From Oasisia sp. SBJ-2009 (Eukaryota; Annelida; Polychaeta; Sabellida; Siboglinidae): a DNA stretch of 64,000 nucleotides. The notes under the pieces are model-generated. The model was not told the origin of the DNA. It did no database searches and saw only the letters and a program-made list of their open reading frames with translations. The DNA is taken from assembly GCA_964017155.1 (NCBI GenBank), contig OZ024854.1, positions 52,195,096 to 52,259,095 on the forward strand, given 5' to 3'. Within the stretch, counting starts at the first letter, position 1. Each line of letters opens with the position of its first letter. The translations under genes and the position numbers were made by a program. Shown here one piece after another: positions 12,973 to 24,900 of this stretch.

Positions 12973-13767
12973 TACTGATAGGTTGTTTCAAGCAAAGCAG
13001 TTGTATGTCGATAACATAAAGCGCGCAGAAGATATTTTCAAGAATGCAAAGAAGCACATGACATGCCTGTAACCTTTTTGACCCGACAGTCACTGGGAAT
13101 GGCTGCCCACGTCATATTCAACGTAGCAAATTGCCCAAGTCAAAGAAACACTTTTGTGTTGTCAGTTGCATCGTATTTCCAGGCTTCCTGCCTGTGTACT
13201 TGATGGGTGTTCTTACTCTGCATCTTCATTTTTAATAACCTGTAAAGTCATAGCTTTATTTATGGTTGCAGGTTCGACTGACGGAAAGATCCACTGTTGG
13301 AACACGGACACAGGGGCCAAAGTGGCGATTCTCAACGGAGACCATACAGGCCCTGTGCAGTGCATACAGTTTAACCCCAAGTACATGATGTTGTCAACTG
13401 CATGCTCCAATATGGTACGTGGCCAATGCATAGTTCCCATAATAGAAATACCAAACTGACCACCTTTGTACAAATTTCACTTGTATGCAGCTAAAATTAA
13501 ATATAATGTTTTGAGTTCATTTTGAATGTGTCGTCATCTCGTTAATGAAACATTGAGTTGTGAGCAAAGCTTCAGGGTTACTAAATGCAATTTAGCCGGC
13601 AGTATGCCTTCAATGTATGTTTTATTCTAGTATCAAGAATATGTTAACATATGGGAAACATACGAGGTTGTTTAAGCATGAAAAGGATTGCAGTGTTGAT
13701 ATTAATTAAATACTGACAAGCAATAACTGGGTTTCAGGCTTTCTGGCTGCCACAGGTCGACGAGTGA
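5371..13767 (+). CDS. WDR82: WDR82 (Swd2 homologue), WD40-repeat protein, complete
   Basis: WD40 propeller subunit of nuclear SET1/COMPASS H3K4 methyltransferase and of the PNUTS-PP1 (PTW) phosphatase complex (family knowledge). Nine exons with GT-AG borders: 5371-5531, 6522-6619, 7049-7115, 8226-8325, 10534-10650, 11467-11622, 12619-12688, 13272-13414, 13738-13767. They total 942 nt, i.e. 313 residues plus TGA, the same length as the human protein, and all phases agree. Hallmarks are [11 protein letters not shown] at the start, [40 protein letters not shown], a [17 protein letters not shown] blade and the C-terminal [14 protein letters not shown] split by the last intron. I chose the ATG at 5371 because the family begins there; an in-frame ATG at 5359 would add four residues. 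Intron 4 holds a piggyBac-like element and an hAT-like end lies in intron 5. Upstream are the shared module and a CTCF-like motif. Confidence 0.97.
5725..5743 (+). promoter_or_regulatory. Second CTCF-like motif, WDR82 intron 1
   Basis: CCGGCCAGAGGGCGCAACT, about 190 bp after exon 1, shares the AGAGGGCGC core with the motif at 5089-5105 in the same orientation. Motif evidence only. Confidence 0.3.
9379..10393. mobile_element. piggyBac-like non-autonomous element
   Basis: The element is flanked on both sides by TTAA (9375-9378 and 10394-10397), the signature target duplication of piggyBac. Its ends are CCTCTTGGATCCTGA on the left and, inverted, CCTCTTAAGCCCTGA on the right. It is 1015 bp long. 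A short plus-strand frame ending near 9700 ([14 protein letters not shown]) may be a remnant of an acidic transposase N terminus, but no catalytic domain remains. It lies in WDR82 intron 4. Confidence 0.6.
11163..11309. mobile_element. Terminal part of an hAT-like element
   Basis: Multiple GAGTACGATTAC/GTACTCGTACT words end in CCCCATCTCTGG, whose reverse complement, CCAGAGATGGGG, is a common hAT end. The opposite end is not visible, so this is a truncated copy. It lies in WDR82 intron 5. Confidence 0.45.
11925..12235 (+). mobile_element. Copy of the SINE body found at 29.2-29.5 kb
   Basis: Landmarks shared in order with 29216-29540: TCGCAAGCCAG, GTCGAACTAT, CGCCAGTCG-like, GTGGGAACAG, GCAAATAC, CACTCAAAATTA-like, ATTGGCTGA and AAGGAGTTTTT. 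The tRNA-like head of the other copy is missing, so this one is 5' truncated. It is intronic in WDR82. Confidence 0.6.
12939..12970. repeat. (TA)n microsatellite
   Basis: About 15 TA units inside WDR82 intron 7. Confidence 0.9.
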
Positions 13768-14326
13768 GTTTCTTCTTGAGTTGCTCAGCAACACTGCTAC
13801 ATTGACTGTACATCACTGGAATAATAGATCAGCTGTTGTATAGATAGCACAGACCACATGGATGGTTTTCAGATACAACAGATCTATGGACAAGTCCTGC
13901 CAGTGCTTGAGAAGTAAATTGTCTAATTCTGTGTCATCTTATCTGGTCCGGAAAGGCACACGTTTTACCTTCAGATTTTAAGTGCCTAGAATTGAGGAAA
14001 TGTGTGGCAATATGTGTCAAGAAACATCTAGAAAGACATCTTGTCCCACAACGCCAATGTGGACTGCAATTACTCTTCTAATTTCAACCAGCCAGTTATG
14101 ATGTTACTGTAGATACATAATGTATGATATTCGTTGTTGATCTGTTCATGTTCCTGAATTGTTTATTTGTCCCAAATTGTTCCTCGTGAGCCAGGTACTA
14201 CTGTACTGATGTTTGTTTCCTGTAGAAACTGTACTCGTTACCATGACTTTGCTGTAGTTACAGTTTAATGCTGGCCACTGACAAGCATGATGCCAGCATC
14301 AACATAAATTTCGTAGCTCTGCACAA

Positions 14327-14332
14327 AATAAA
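14327..14332 (+). promoter_or_regulatory. Candidate WDR82 polyadenylation signal
   Basis: AATAAA, 560 bp downstream of the WDR82 stop codon, is the clearest canonical hexamer in the expected 3' UTR. Confidence 0.45.
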
Positions 14333-15602
14333 ATCTGTTGTACATGTAAATAATTTTGTCAGATCCTGTGTTTTAGTTAACTGGTAATGTTGACGTGTTC
14401 TTTAAAACAAACTTCACCAAATATTATTATAGTGTGTGAATCTGGGACAGGCATAATATGTTAAAAGTATTTGATTTTTTTAAACGAATAATTAAACAAT
14501 TTCCAGTGCAATATAGCAAATTGTTTAAGATTTATTTTATATTCAACATATGGACTCCTAGGACAAAACATAACACTATTTGCCAAAAACTCAGTCAAAG
14601 AATTGCTGCATTCCAATGCATATAAATGTACTGCAAATACCTTACAATTCTCAACACTTACTATTGCAATACTTTGGGTACTGTGTCTTTCCTTAACGCA
14701 AGTCATTGTTTCTATGTTATGTGCTGAGCTGCTGGTGGCTTCCAGGATTTACCACCATGAAATGCTGAATGTATATGAATCTTTTTTAACAGAATCACAT
14801 TGACGTGATCCATCACTGTCTATATAAATGTTTCTCGCAGCATATTATTTTTAGATTTAAAGATTTTCTTGAGATTGCGTCGAGTTGTTTGTTATTTTTA
14901 TAGATATTCCCTCATCGCAATGAGGGATAGAATAGCTGTGTCAGACCCTGCCTTACTGGACGGACGCCTGTCCATAACGATAACCTGTCTGCAACGGACA
15001 CTAAAGTCCTAAGCACTACCTGTTCATAGCAGTACTTTAGCTGTAGGCCACGGTTCCAATTTCAACCACAATTCTGTTGCAACTCACTGTTTGGTTGGAA
15101 GTCATTATAATGACCGTTATTTCATTGGCCCTCTTATTGGTGTTGTTTAGTGACATTTGGTAGATATGACGTAAAGAAATACTAACACAGTCGAATCTCG
15201 CCCTAGTGAGTGTCCGTGGTCACTTTGTACCTTGTAGTAGTAGCTGCGGTTCCATTTCAACTTGTTATAATCATTACTGTTGTACTGCAATTCAGGAAAC
15301 ACAGATTATACAGCCACCTGACAGGGTCACTCGACGATAATCCCAAGTTATTTCTGTGAAAAACAAGCATAGGAAATTGGCTCTGCTAATATTGTTATCT
15401 TTGGCCCATTTTAATACAGAAATCTTAATACAGAGACTTCACTGTACAGGTACTCTTGTTAGTACATAGTACCAGTGTAACTTGCAAGGTATCTATCAGT
15501 ATACTAGTAAGTGTTTACTTATCCAGAGAGACTAGCAAATGGTGTGTATACATGCATGCCTGTGTGGATGTGGGTGTCGAACAGGATATACCTATGCTAT
15601 GT

Positions 15603-15603
<1 letters not shown>

Positions 15604-15638
<35 letters not shown>
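15604..15638. repeat. (CA)n microsatellite
   Basis: About 17 CA units between the convergent genes. Confidence 0.95.
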
Positions 15639-15640
<2 letters not shown>

Positions 15641-15673
15641 GAATGTGAAGTCATAATTTACATAATTTAACAG

Positions 15674-15698
15674 TTTATTGTGAAAACATCCATTTATT
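15674..15698 (-). promoter_or_regulatory. Candidate phosphatase polyadenylation signals
   Basis: Two reverse-strand AATAAA hexamers (15674-15679 and 15693-15698) lie about 210-230 bp beyond the phosphatase stop codon. Confidence 0.45.
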
Positions 15699-15904
15699 AA
15701 CAAGACATCCAACATTTCCAGCACAGCCATCTAGCTACAATTTGGACGCAACAGTGAAACATGATGAAAGACTAGAATCCCTTTCTGATATAACTCGGCA
15801 ATTTAAGACAAACATATCGACATAACTGTAGACTGAAGAGAAGCGTGCAGCCACGAATGTATACCGAGTCAGCTGTAACACTGCCGGGGTTTCCCCCGAA
15901 GTTA

Positions 15905-18900
15905 TCAAGAGTTGTCCGAGACTGTCGGGTCATTTCTCAGAGATGGAGAGAGACGTACACACGCACGTAACGGAACAACAAAAGCAGTGATGTCATCATT
16001 CGATGCCTGACTGCCATCTTTCAGTTGCCACATTTCGTCCTGACGAATCCCACGAGCTGCTAACACCAGCTGAAACGCTGCTGACATGTACCTGAAACAA
16101 TGAACCTACTGACACCACCAACAGGCAATTGCAAATTTCTGTCATTAGTTCCGAAAATTATTTGGTTGGACATATGAATACCAGAGAAGAGTGAGTGGCT
16201 GGAGGTACTGTCTCCTGACAATGATACCAACAAGTTTGTGTATAGCGGGTACTCAGTCACAGGGCTGAGTGAACTGCACGAAAGTGGACGCAGCAGTACA
16301 TAACTCAAACCTGGGTTCACTTGGCTGGGAGACACCCCAGCCACTCACCTGTTGCACTCCACAATTTTGCTTTGCATCAACCCTATGAGTGTAATCGACA
16401 CATGCACTCCAATCAAGGAACTTCAACTGATGATGGTGCCAACCGTGTGTGTCATACGGAGCACAGTTCTACCGTTATCTCGGGCATGTTCAAATAGTCG
16501 GCCAATTATCAGAAAATTACCAGGCGTCACAAACTTGTTTCAGTGCAATATCCTGGATTTAGCAATGTGTGCGTGCATGTGGGGGGGGGGGGGGGTATAA
16601 CCGAGGACTTCCTTTGCGTAATGAAAAAGATTGATGCATTAAACTTAATCTACAACAAATATTCACGAGACTGATAAAAAGAAACATGCATCAAACTAGT
16701 TGAATGACCGATCATTAAACCATATCTGAGCAGTGACTCAGACATTGAAGCTCTCTAACGTGCTATTTTAGCTCAGGTTTTAGTCTCCTAGATACAATAG
16801 GCAGTCAATATGTTAGAACAGTTATTGCTCATTGTTAACAGTATCATTACTTAAATATAACTATCTTAAATACTGCTCAGTGGCTGTTTTAAAAGTGTGA
16901 AATAATGAGTATGTCATTGTATTATACATGATTTGATAACAAAACAGAACAGACCTTTAAACTGTGTTTCGAGAGCAAGTGATCTACCTGAGTTGATTGG
17001 AGTCGTCTAGTTGTAGCAGAGTCTGAAGCACAGTTTCCTGAGCCTTGGAGTTTGTCATCACATCCCAGAGTCCATCCGAACCCAAGATGAGAACATCATT
17101 CGGTTCATGACTCTCCGCAGTCAAGTCATACACTTTCACCTGTGTCACATGATGCATGTCATGTGACATAACAGTTCGTGAACAAATCCACCTGTGACAT
17201 TGATTTAAATGTAATGACATACCAGTGGTGTTACTTATCCGATCAATCATGTTTAAATCCATGGCAGATATGTTAACGCAAACACAAGTGTGGATATCAT
17301 TCAGTCGTGCTGCAATTATGGCACAAGAGCAGGCAGTTTTGTCACTGACCACTAGTTTGTCATCAAGTGGTCAATCATACACCTCAGTCAGTGTATTGGG
17401 GTTAGCGGAAGTGAACAGATTAAAACCCCACCATTCTCCTTTAAAAGTTACCACATCATACAACAAATACCCCTATTATTAATGTTCAGGGATAGACTTT
17501 TATTTATACTAGCACACAGAGCAGTGTTAATACAGACAACACTACATTCATTAATGTGTATGTAAATGTGTATACTATTCCAAAAGGGGATTTATGAAAA
17601 CCATCGACAACCATTAACTGAACTTTGATTATTAAATTTGGCTTCCCTCTAAATCAATCGTAGTCAAATAATTACAGGCAACTCTATAATGAGATTAATA
17701 ATCATAACAAGCTTATTCAACTTTGCAGCCATATAGAGGCTGAATAGTACATCTCTACACAATAACATGGGTGAAACTGAAAAAATTGACATAAAAAGAC
17801 AATAAACTAATTGTATAAAATATAATGAACACATATTGAGATGTTAACCTGGATATAAATAGATGTTATGCTAGAAGACAAGATTACTCTTCACTAGAGC
17901 CTCCCAGAAGTACTGCTAGAGGGAGCCACCCACCTGAGGCAGTGGACTGAGGAAGGGTTTGATGCGGATGTTAGTGTCGTACACTCTAAGGTCGTGGTCT
18001 CCAAATCCTCGGGTCACGCCAATGGTGGCCATTAATCGAGCCTGAAATACCAGCACGTCTTACAGAATGAAAAGTTCTCCTAAGCACATCCAAAGATGAG
18101 TGTTATATGTATCTTACAGATATTCATTGCGTCTGATTGAGCATACTTCAGTTATTGTAATGTATAACTACAAAGTTGCCCGCACACCTGGAGATGCAAT
18201 CAAGACGACTGTGTGTTGACTACATCTCATCACCACCTCGAGATGCCTTTCATCTTCAGCAGGTGAATCTACGTCCTCGTCATTCACTAGCCTGGCACCT
18301 CTGTCAGAGTCATTCCTTTTAAATGTCATTCGAATGTAATGATCCAGTTTCTTGGTTCATTGTTTATTAGTAAATGATTTACCTCTCGAGATACTTTTTT
18401 GACCGAAAAAGTTTCTTGAGCGGTAAATCATTTACTTATTTTTAAATGTTGGTTATAACTCTGAAAGACTAACACAGAACGTCTGTACAATTGGTCATGT
18501 ACATGTTTCCTTGCAACCCGGTAAGTATGTCTGTTTACTTACTCGCTTCCCCTCCCCGTAAACCAACGGAAACTTTGTGTCATCTTCAGTGATGGTCTTC
18601 ACGCTCCTACCAACAATGAAAGAACACATTCAATTCAATTTATTTCAAAACACATAACATTAAACAACAAGCAATACAAATACAAATAATAAGTCACATG
18701 GTACGAATGAAATACAATTAAGAAATACGTTTTGAAAAGGAGTGGACATGAAGTGAAACACTTATATGTGTGAACAATTTTCATAAAAATGATCAGTGGC
18801 AATTCTAAGTTTTTAATTATAATGATGCTGTTACACAACAAATAAATACGTGCACACAACAATATAAATTTGTCGTTATAACCATGTATATTTGCCTACG

Positions 18901-21900
18901 AGAATATTAATGTAATGACGTTTAAATGTACATTTGGACATTATGCTAACAAGCGATTCGTTGAGAGAATTCCACAATTTCACGCCGAGTACAGGTATGG
19001 ACATCACTGTAACGAGGGTCATGATGACATGTCAGCCTACTGATGTGATGGTAGTGTATTATATTAAGTAGCAATAATTACTGTTGACAGAACAAATAAC
19101 TATCAACAGTTGGCAGACATGTGAAACAGTCATACCACCATATGTCACGTGAAACAGTCATACCATCCTGTGTGAGCTGTGTCAAGAGTAATATCAAGTG
19201 TCATTTTGTCATTGTCACAAGTGCCACAGCTGATAGGTCGAAACATTGTATACACCCTGCTCCAAAGTAAGTCCATCTCTTACAACACAACCAAATCTTG
19301 GAGCCATAAACAATATATTCGTTACTTTTAGAGCACTTGTGCCTACACAAACCATCTCATGTAATATTAACACTGCTATACACTATCCACACACTGTTTC
19401 AAACTGATTTTAACCAACAGTAAATAACTCAATAATAACGTAAATAATCCACCAATGTCTAAGTGACATATTATACCAGCCAGTCATGTCAGCGTCTCTG
19501 TATAACATCGAGCGTCCAACATCAGTTTGCGTGACACGTTTTGGGAACTGAAGGTGACAAAACTCGTTGTGCAGCAACTCTGGTTTTAAGTACGCCTGAA
19601 ATATAAAAATATCATGATGTAAGAATACATGTGTCGATCAATTTAATTTGCTAAAACTATGGCTGCCATTTGTAATCTTGGTGTGTTTATGTTAGTGTCA
19701 TGACAGGATTATTCATGAGTCTGCAATCATTTCAAGTTGTTGCTTGGTGCAAAATTAATTAAATTGTTTGTTGTCGGATAGATAAGGCATAATAACATTA
19801 TTCTGCTGATGTGATGATTTATACATTCTGTCCTATGTGATGGTCTATATCAGGTTATCCTCAAGTAACGTTTTTTTTTTAACAAGATTGCCACCTAGAG
19901 AATCAACTCTAGATGGCAGGTGGACAAGGAAGCCGTTTGGCTTATCGAGAGTCCAACCTATCTATCTAAGTATACCCTGCCCGTCTTAGGTATATGTCAA
20001 TTTTATTTTTAAACATATTAACACTTCTAGCACCTACACAATCAGCTGATAATTTGTTCCATTCGTTTACTATTCTTTGGGAAAATGAAAATTTTCTAAT
20101 ATCTAGTCTACACTGCTTCTTTGCTAATGCAACTCCATGTCCTCTAGTCCTTCTCTCTTCCTTGACCGTGAAAAAAATATTTCTGTCAATATTTTCATAC
20201 CCATTCAATATTTTAAAAACCTCAATCTGATCTCCTCTCAATCTTCTGGTTTCTAGTGTTGTTAGACCACATTCTTTTAGACGCATTTCATAACTAATAT
20301 TCCTGAGTCTTGGTATCATTTTTGTTGCTCTCCTTTGTACTCTTTCTAGCATATCAATATCCTTCTTGCGATATGGCCTCCATGCTTGTATACAATATTC
20401 TAAATGAGGCCTAACTATTGTTTTATAAAGCGGTATTATTAGTTCTTTTTCTTTGTATACTATATTTCGCCTAATTAATCCAAGAATTTGGTTTGCCTTC
20501 GCTGCTGCAATTCCACACTGCTCTGATACCTTCATGTCAGCACTAATGGTTAAACCTAAGTCCTTTTCCTTTACAGTAGTATTTAGTACAGTACCACCCA
20601 TTGTATATTGTGCATTTTCATTCCCATGTCCTGTGTGGAGGCACTTACACTTTCCAAAGTTAAACAGCATTTGCCATTTCTCAGACCATTCTATCAACTT
20701 ATTTAGATCATCTTGTAAATGCTGTCTATCTGCATCACTTTTTATTTTCCTAAACACTTTTGTGTCGTCCGCAAACTTCAACACCTTGCTTGTTATGTCA
20801 TCATCCAAATCATTGATATATATTAAGAATAAAATAGGTCCCAATACTGATCCTTGCGGTACTCCACTCAAAACAGATTTCCAATTTGAAACCTCCCCAT
20901 CAACTACTACTCTTTGTCTTCTATCAATAAGCCATTTTTCTATCCAGTTAATCATACTATTTCCTATGCCATGGGCCTTTAGTTTAAGTAGTAATCTTTG
21001 GTGTGGCACTTTGTCAAAGGCTTTTTTAAAATCTAAGTAGATTATATCTACTGGTGATCCCTCATCTACCCACTTTGTGACATCTTCCAAAAAACATAAC
21101 ATATTTGTTAAGCATGACTTCGCTTTTAAAAACCCATGTTGAGATGTGTTTATCAATTTATTTTTAACAAGAAAATCAACCAAGTGATCTTTAATTAGTC
21201 TTTCTAATAGTTTACAAATCACCGATGTTAAACTCACTGGTCTATAGTTCTCTGACTTGCTTCTTGATCCTTTTTTAAAAAATGGTATGATGTTTGCTTC
21301 TTTCCATTCTACCGGAACCACTCCTTCCTCTAATGCCAAATTGAACACTGTTGCAAGTGGTATGCTAATTTGTTCTACAATTTCCAGTAGTAATTTGGGA
21401 GGAATCCCATCCACTCCTGGTGATTTATTATCCTTCATATCTCTTATTTTCATAGCTACCATTTTTGGGGTTACAGTTAGTTGTCCTAAATAGTCACACT
21501 CTCTCCCTTCGAACTTAGTCTCTAGTACTGGTAATGTACTAATATCTTCCCTGGTAAACACCGAACTAAAGTATTCATTTAGGTTTTCTGCCATTAAGAA
21601 TCCCTCCGTTATTATGTTTCCATCACTACCTTCTAGTGGCCCGACCTTATCTTGAACTTTCTGTTTACTTCGAACATACGCATAAAAACTCTTGCTGTCA
21701 TGTTTTATGTTGAAAGCTATTTTTTGTTCATAGCTTCTCTTCGAATTTCTAATTTCAGCTGTAGCTTGATTAAGTGCTTCTTTATAAATGGCATAGTCTT
21801 CGTCACTTCCAGTATGTCTATATGTCTTCCACATCATTTGCTTGTACTTGATTTTTCTAATGGCTTCCTTCGATAAGTGTTTCTTCTTTGACCTTTTCCC

Positions 21901-24900
21901 CTGTTTTTTCAAGGGGACAAATTTGTCAACGACGCAGTCAATTTCCCTCTTTAAGATATTCCAGCATTCTGTTGCTGTCTTATTCTTCAGTGTGTTATTC
22001 CAGTCTATCTTCGCTAAATATTCCCTCATGTCCTTATATCTTCCTTTGTGAAAATTTTTCCTGTACCGTATTTTTCTGTTCCGTTCTCCTTTTACTTTGA
22101 TGATAAAATGTATCTGGTTATGATCACTACATCCCAGTGGCTCACATATATTGACATTATCAACAAATTCCTTCTGTGAGCTCAAAACTATGTCCAACAC
22201 GTTCTTGTCCCTGGTTGGTTCTAACACATGTTGAAAAAGGAAACTATCTTGTACTAAATTTAAAAACTCTTGATCCTCTCTCCCAGGACTCTGTAGAGAT
22301 GTCCACTTTATATGCCCATGGTTAAAATCCCCCATAATAATACAGTCCCGTTTACTCACTTCTTTTATAGCGTTGTGCATTTTTTCATTCTCTTCTATGC
22401 TTATGTTTGGACTACGATAAACTAACCCAACAGTTAATGTTGAGTTTCCTGTAACTATGTTACACCAGACAGCTTCACATTCTGCTTCTTTTTCTAATTT
22501 TATTTCGTAAGCCTGGATGGATTCTTTAATATATAAAATAACTCCGCCTCCCCTTCTTCCTAATCTATCTTTCCTAAACATTACATATCCTGTCATTCCT
22601 AATTCGGCATCTGATATATCGGGGGTGGCCCAAGATTCAGTTATACCTATTATGTGAGGGTCAATATCTTCTACCATAATGTTTAGTTCATTTCTTTTGT
22701 TTACTATGCTCCTTGCATTTAAACAAACACATTTATAACCAAATTTCGTAGGGCTTTCCAGGCTGTTTTTTGCTGATTTCTTTTTGCTATCTTTAGCTAT
22801 GCCTCTAGTATTTGGCTTCTCTGTGTATCCCCCCTGCGAAACTAGTTTAAAAAATTGCAACCTGTTCCTCTGTCCATAGATTGAAGCAGGTTCTCGGAGA
22901 ACACTGCTGCGCCCTTTCCGCTTAGATGGAGGCCATCTCTCACGTACATATCTTCCTTCCCAACAAAGTATCCCCACAAATCTACAAATCCAACTCCTTC
23001 TCCTTCACACATCTGCTCCACCAGAGCATTGATTGCCATCCTCTTACAGTTTCTATAGGTTGCTCCCCTTCCTCCGATTACTGGCAAGATTCCTGAGAGA
23101 ATGATCTGTTCAACTCTTGTCTTCTTCAGTTTCCCTACCAACTGTCTGTATCTTTGCACTATTCTAGTTGTCCCCTCCCTGTCTGCATTGTTCGTCCCTA
23201 CATGTACTAATATACATTGTTTTTCATGTTACTCAGAATCAGATAAATGTGTTAATTTATTATTAATAGGAAGTTTGCTGAATAAGTTATCGTGAATGTT
23301 GGCCATCAAAGAATGTTGTGGCTACTGCTAACCTGATAACCATAATGTTTAGAACCCAATTTGTTTTAGTTTTCTAAATTGCTAATACTGTTTTGTGCTA
23401 TGAAATGCAATTTGACGAGTAGTACACCATCTACACACTTATTCTAACACCAACAAATAAATAAAATAGACATGGCCAATTGGGTAGTGATTGGTTGGAT
23501 GCATATTTGATAACAGTTTTCACTGTTTGAGATATTTTAGTTAATAAAAAGAACAAACTGCATTATTGTTGGGTCTACACAATTCTTACATGAGTGTGAC
23601 ACGGCATTTTAAACACATGCTGCATGTTCATCATTTTGTCCTATAATATGTTCTTGATATCAGAACAATCATGTCGATTGTAAACTGGCTGCCAAATTAT
23701 GTTCCATAAGCCAAAATCACAAAATCAGACAAAATTACTTTAACCTGTACCCGTGGATCACTACAGCTCAAAGATTCAGTCATAACAGAATATTGCCAGA
23801 TTACTTTTACTAGCCAGACTCACGAGGGTTTGCAGACGTCTCTGCTCATGCAGAGGGGTGAAATCCTCCGACATTGGGATGACATTGCCCTTGAGACTGA
23901 TGATTGCCCTAGGCAACAATTCAATATTTCATTCTCACATTTTATTTGAGTATGTTGTGGTTTCACAGTTAGTGTTACACAAACACTTATAAACATTCAC
24001 AGAAAGAGGTTTGACACAACAATGTGGGAAGACACAGCGATAATACTAACCACTGTCATGTGACAAAGTTAATATAATTGAAGTTCTAATTGCTGGCTGA
24101 ATTATTGTTATGTGTGGGATTAATTTTAGTAGGAAATCACTAATTACTATTTAGTTACACGTAACTGTAGATTTGTTACTTGATGTGGTCAGTCGCAGTG
24201 TGCTCAAGTCACATTCACAATTACGTGTATGACCTCCATCAAACTTTGCCTCTGACAACAATGTTGATGACATTTACATATGTGATCTACATTACTACTG
24301 CAACAGGATATTTTAGATCAAACATTATTGCGTACAATATCACATTTTCTGTGGTAATTTTGTCATAAAGAATATCTTCTAAAACCATAATTATGACAAA
24401 TTGTACAAATAAATCCAAGAACACGCCATGTCTTCGTCATTCATTGTTTGTCAGAGTTGTTGCTAGTCATCAGTTAATGTGACAAACAGATCAAGTAATG
24501 TTTCAAGTAAACCACCTCCCTGATGCCTACTACCTGCTATCGCCAGCGTTTGCGACATACAACTTTCCGTTGAACACAATGGCCACCAGGGCTGTACATC
24601 CACCTTGTATCTGATATGTAATTCGTTCTTGCCCTATTGTTTCATCCTGAAATGAAGCACACAGATTCACAATAGATACAGACGTCAAACGAATTCGCAC
24701 CGTGGAAAGCAAATTACTCGAGCGAACCATAAATAGCTTGAGTACTATCACAACTAGTTCCATAGAATTAAGCGCAACTTACAAGTTGAAACTTGTTGCG
24801 GAAATATATTTCTATAGTGCCCAAGCTCGAATGGTGACTCTTGCCTGTCTCCATTCACAAATATGCTTAAAGATTTTTGTATGTTGCACTCAACTTGTGA

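Larger units (their letters stand above)
13768..15904. other. Intergenic space between convergent genes
   Basis: The 2.1 kb between the WDR82 and phosphatase stop codons should contain both 3' UTRs. I see a poly-A signal for each strand and a CA microsatellite, and no further gene. Confidence 0.7.
19871..23225 (-). mobile_element. CR1-like LINE, nearly full coding capacity, in phosphatase intron 6
   Basis: On the minus strand the order is a truncated ORF1 with an SGNH-esterase domain, an intact ORF2 with endonuclease and reverse transcriptase, a short 3' UTR, and an A10 tail next to 19871. The esterase ORF1 and the order of ORF2 motifs fit the CR1 clade. The 5' boundary near 23225 is approximate and I see no convincing target-site duplication. 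It is in the same transcriptional orientation as the host gene. Confidence 0.85.

Noticed and set aside
5532..13737. Possible let-7 microRNA in the WDR82 introns, as I recall for human WDR82
   Set aside because: I looked for a TGAGGTAGTAG-type seed with a complementary arm in these introns and saw none.
19994..22100. Plus-strand open frames in the LINE
   Set aside because: They are antisense shadows of the intact minus-strand ORF2.
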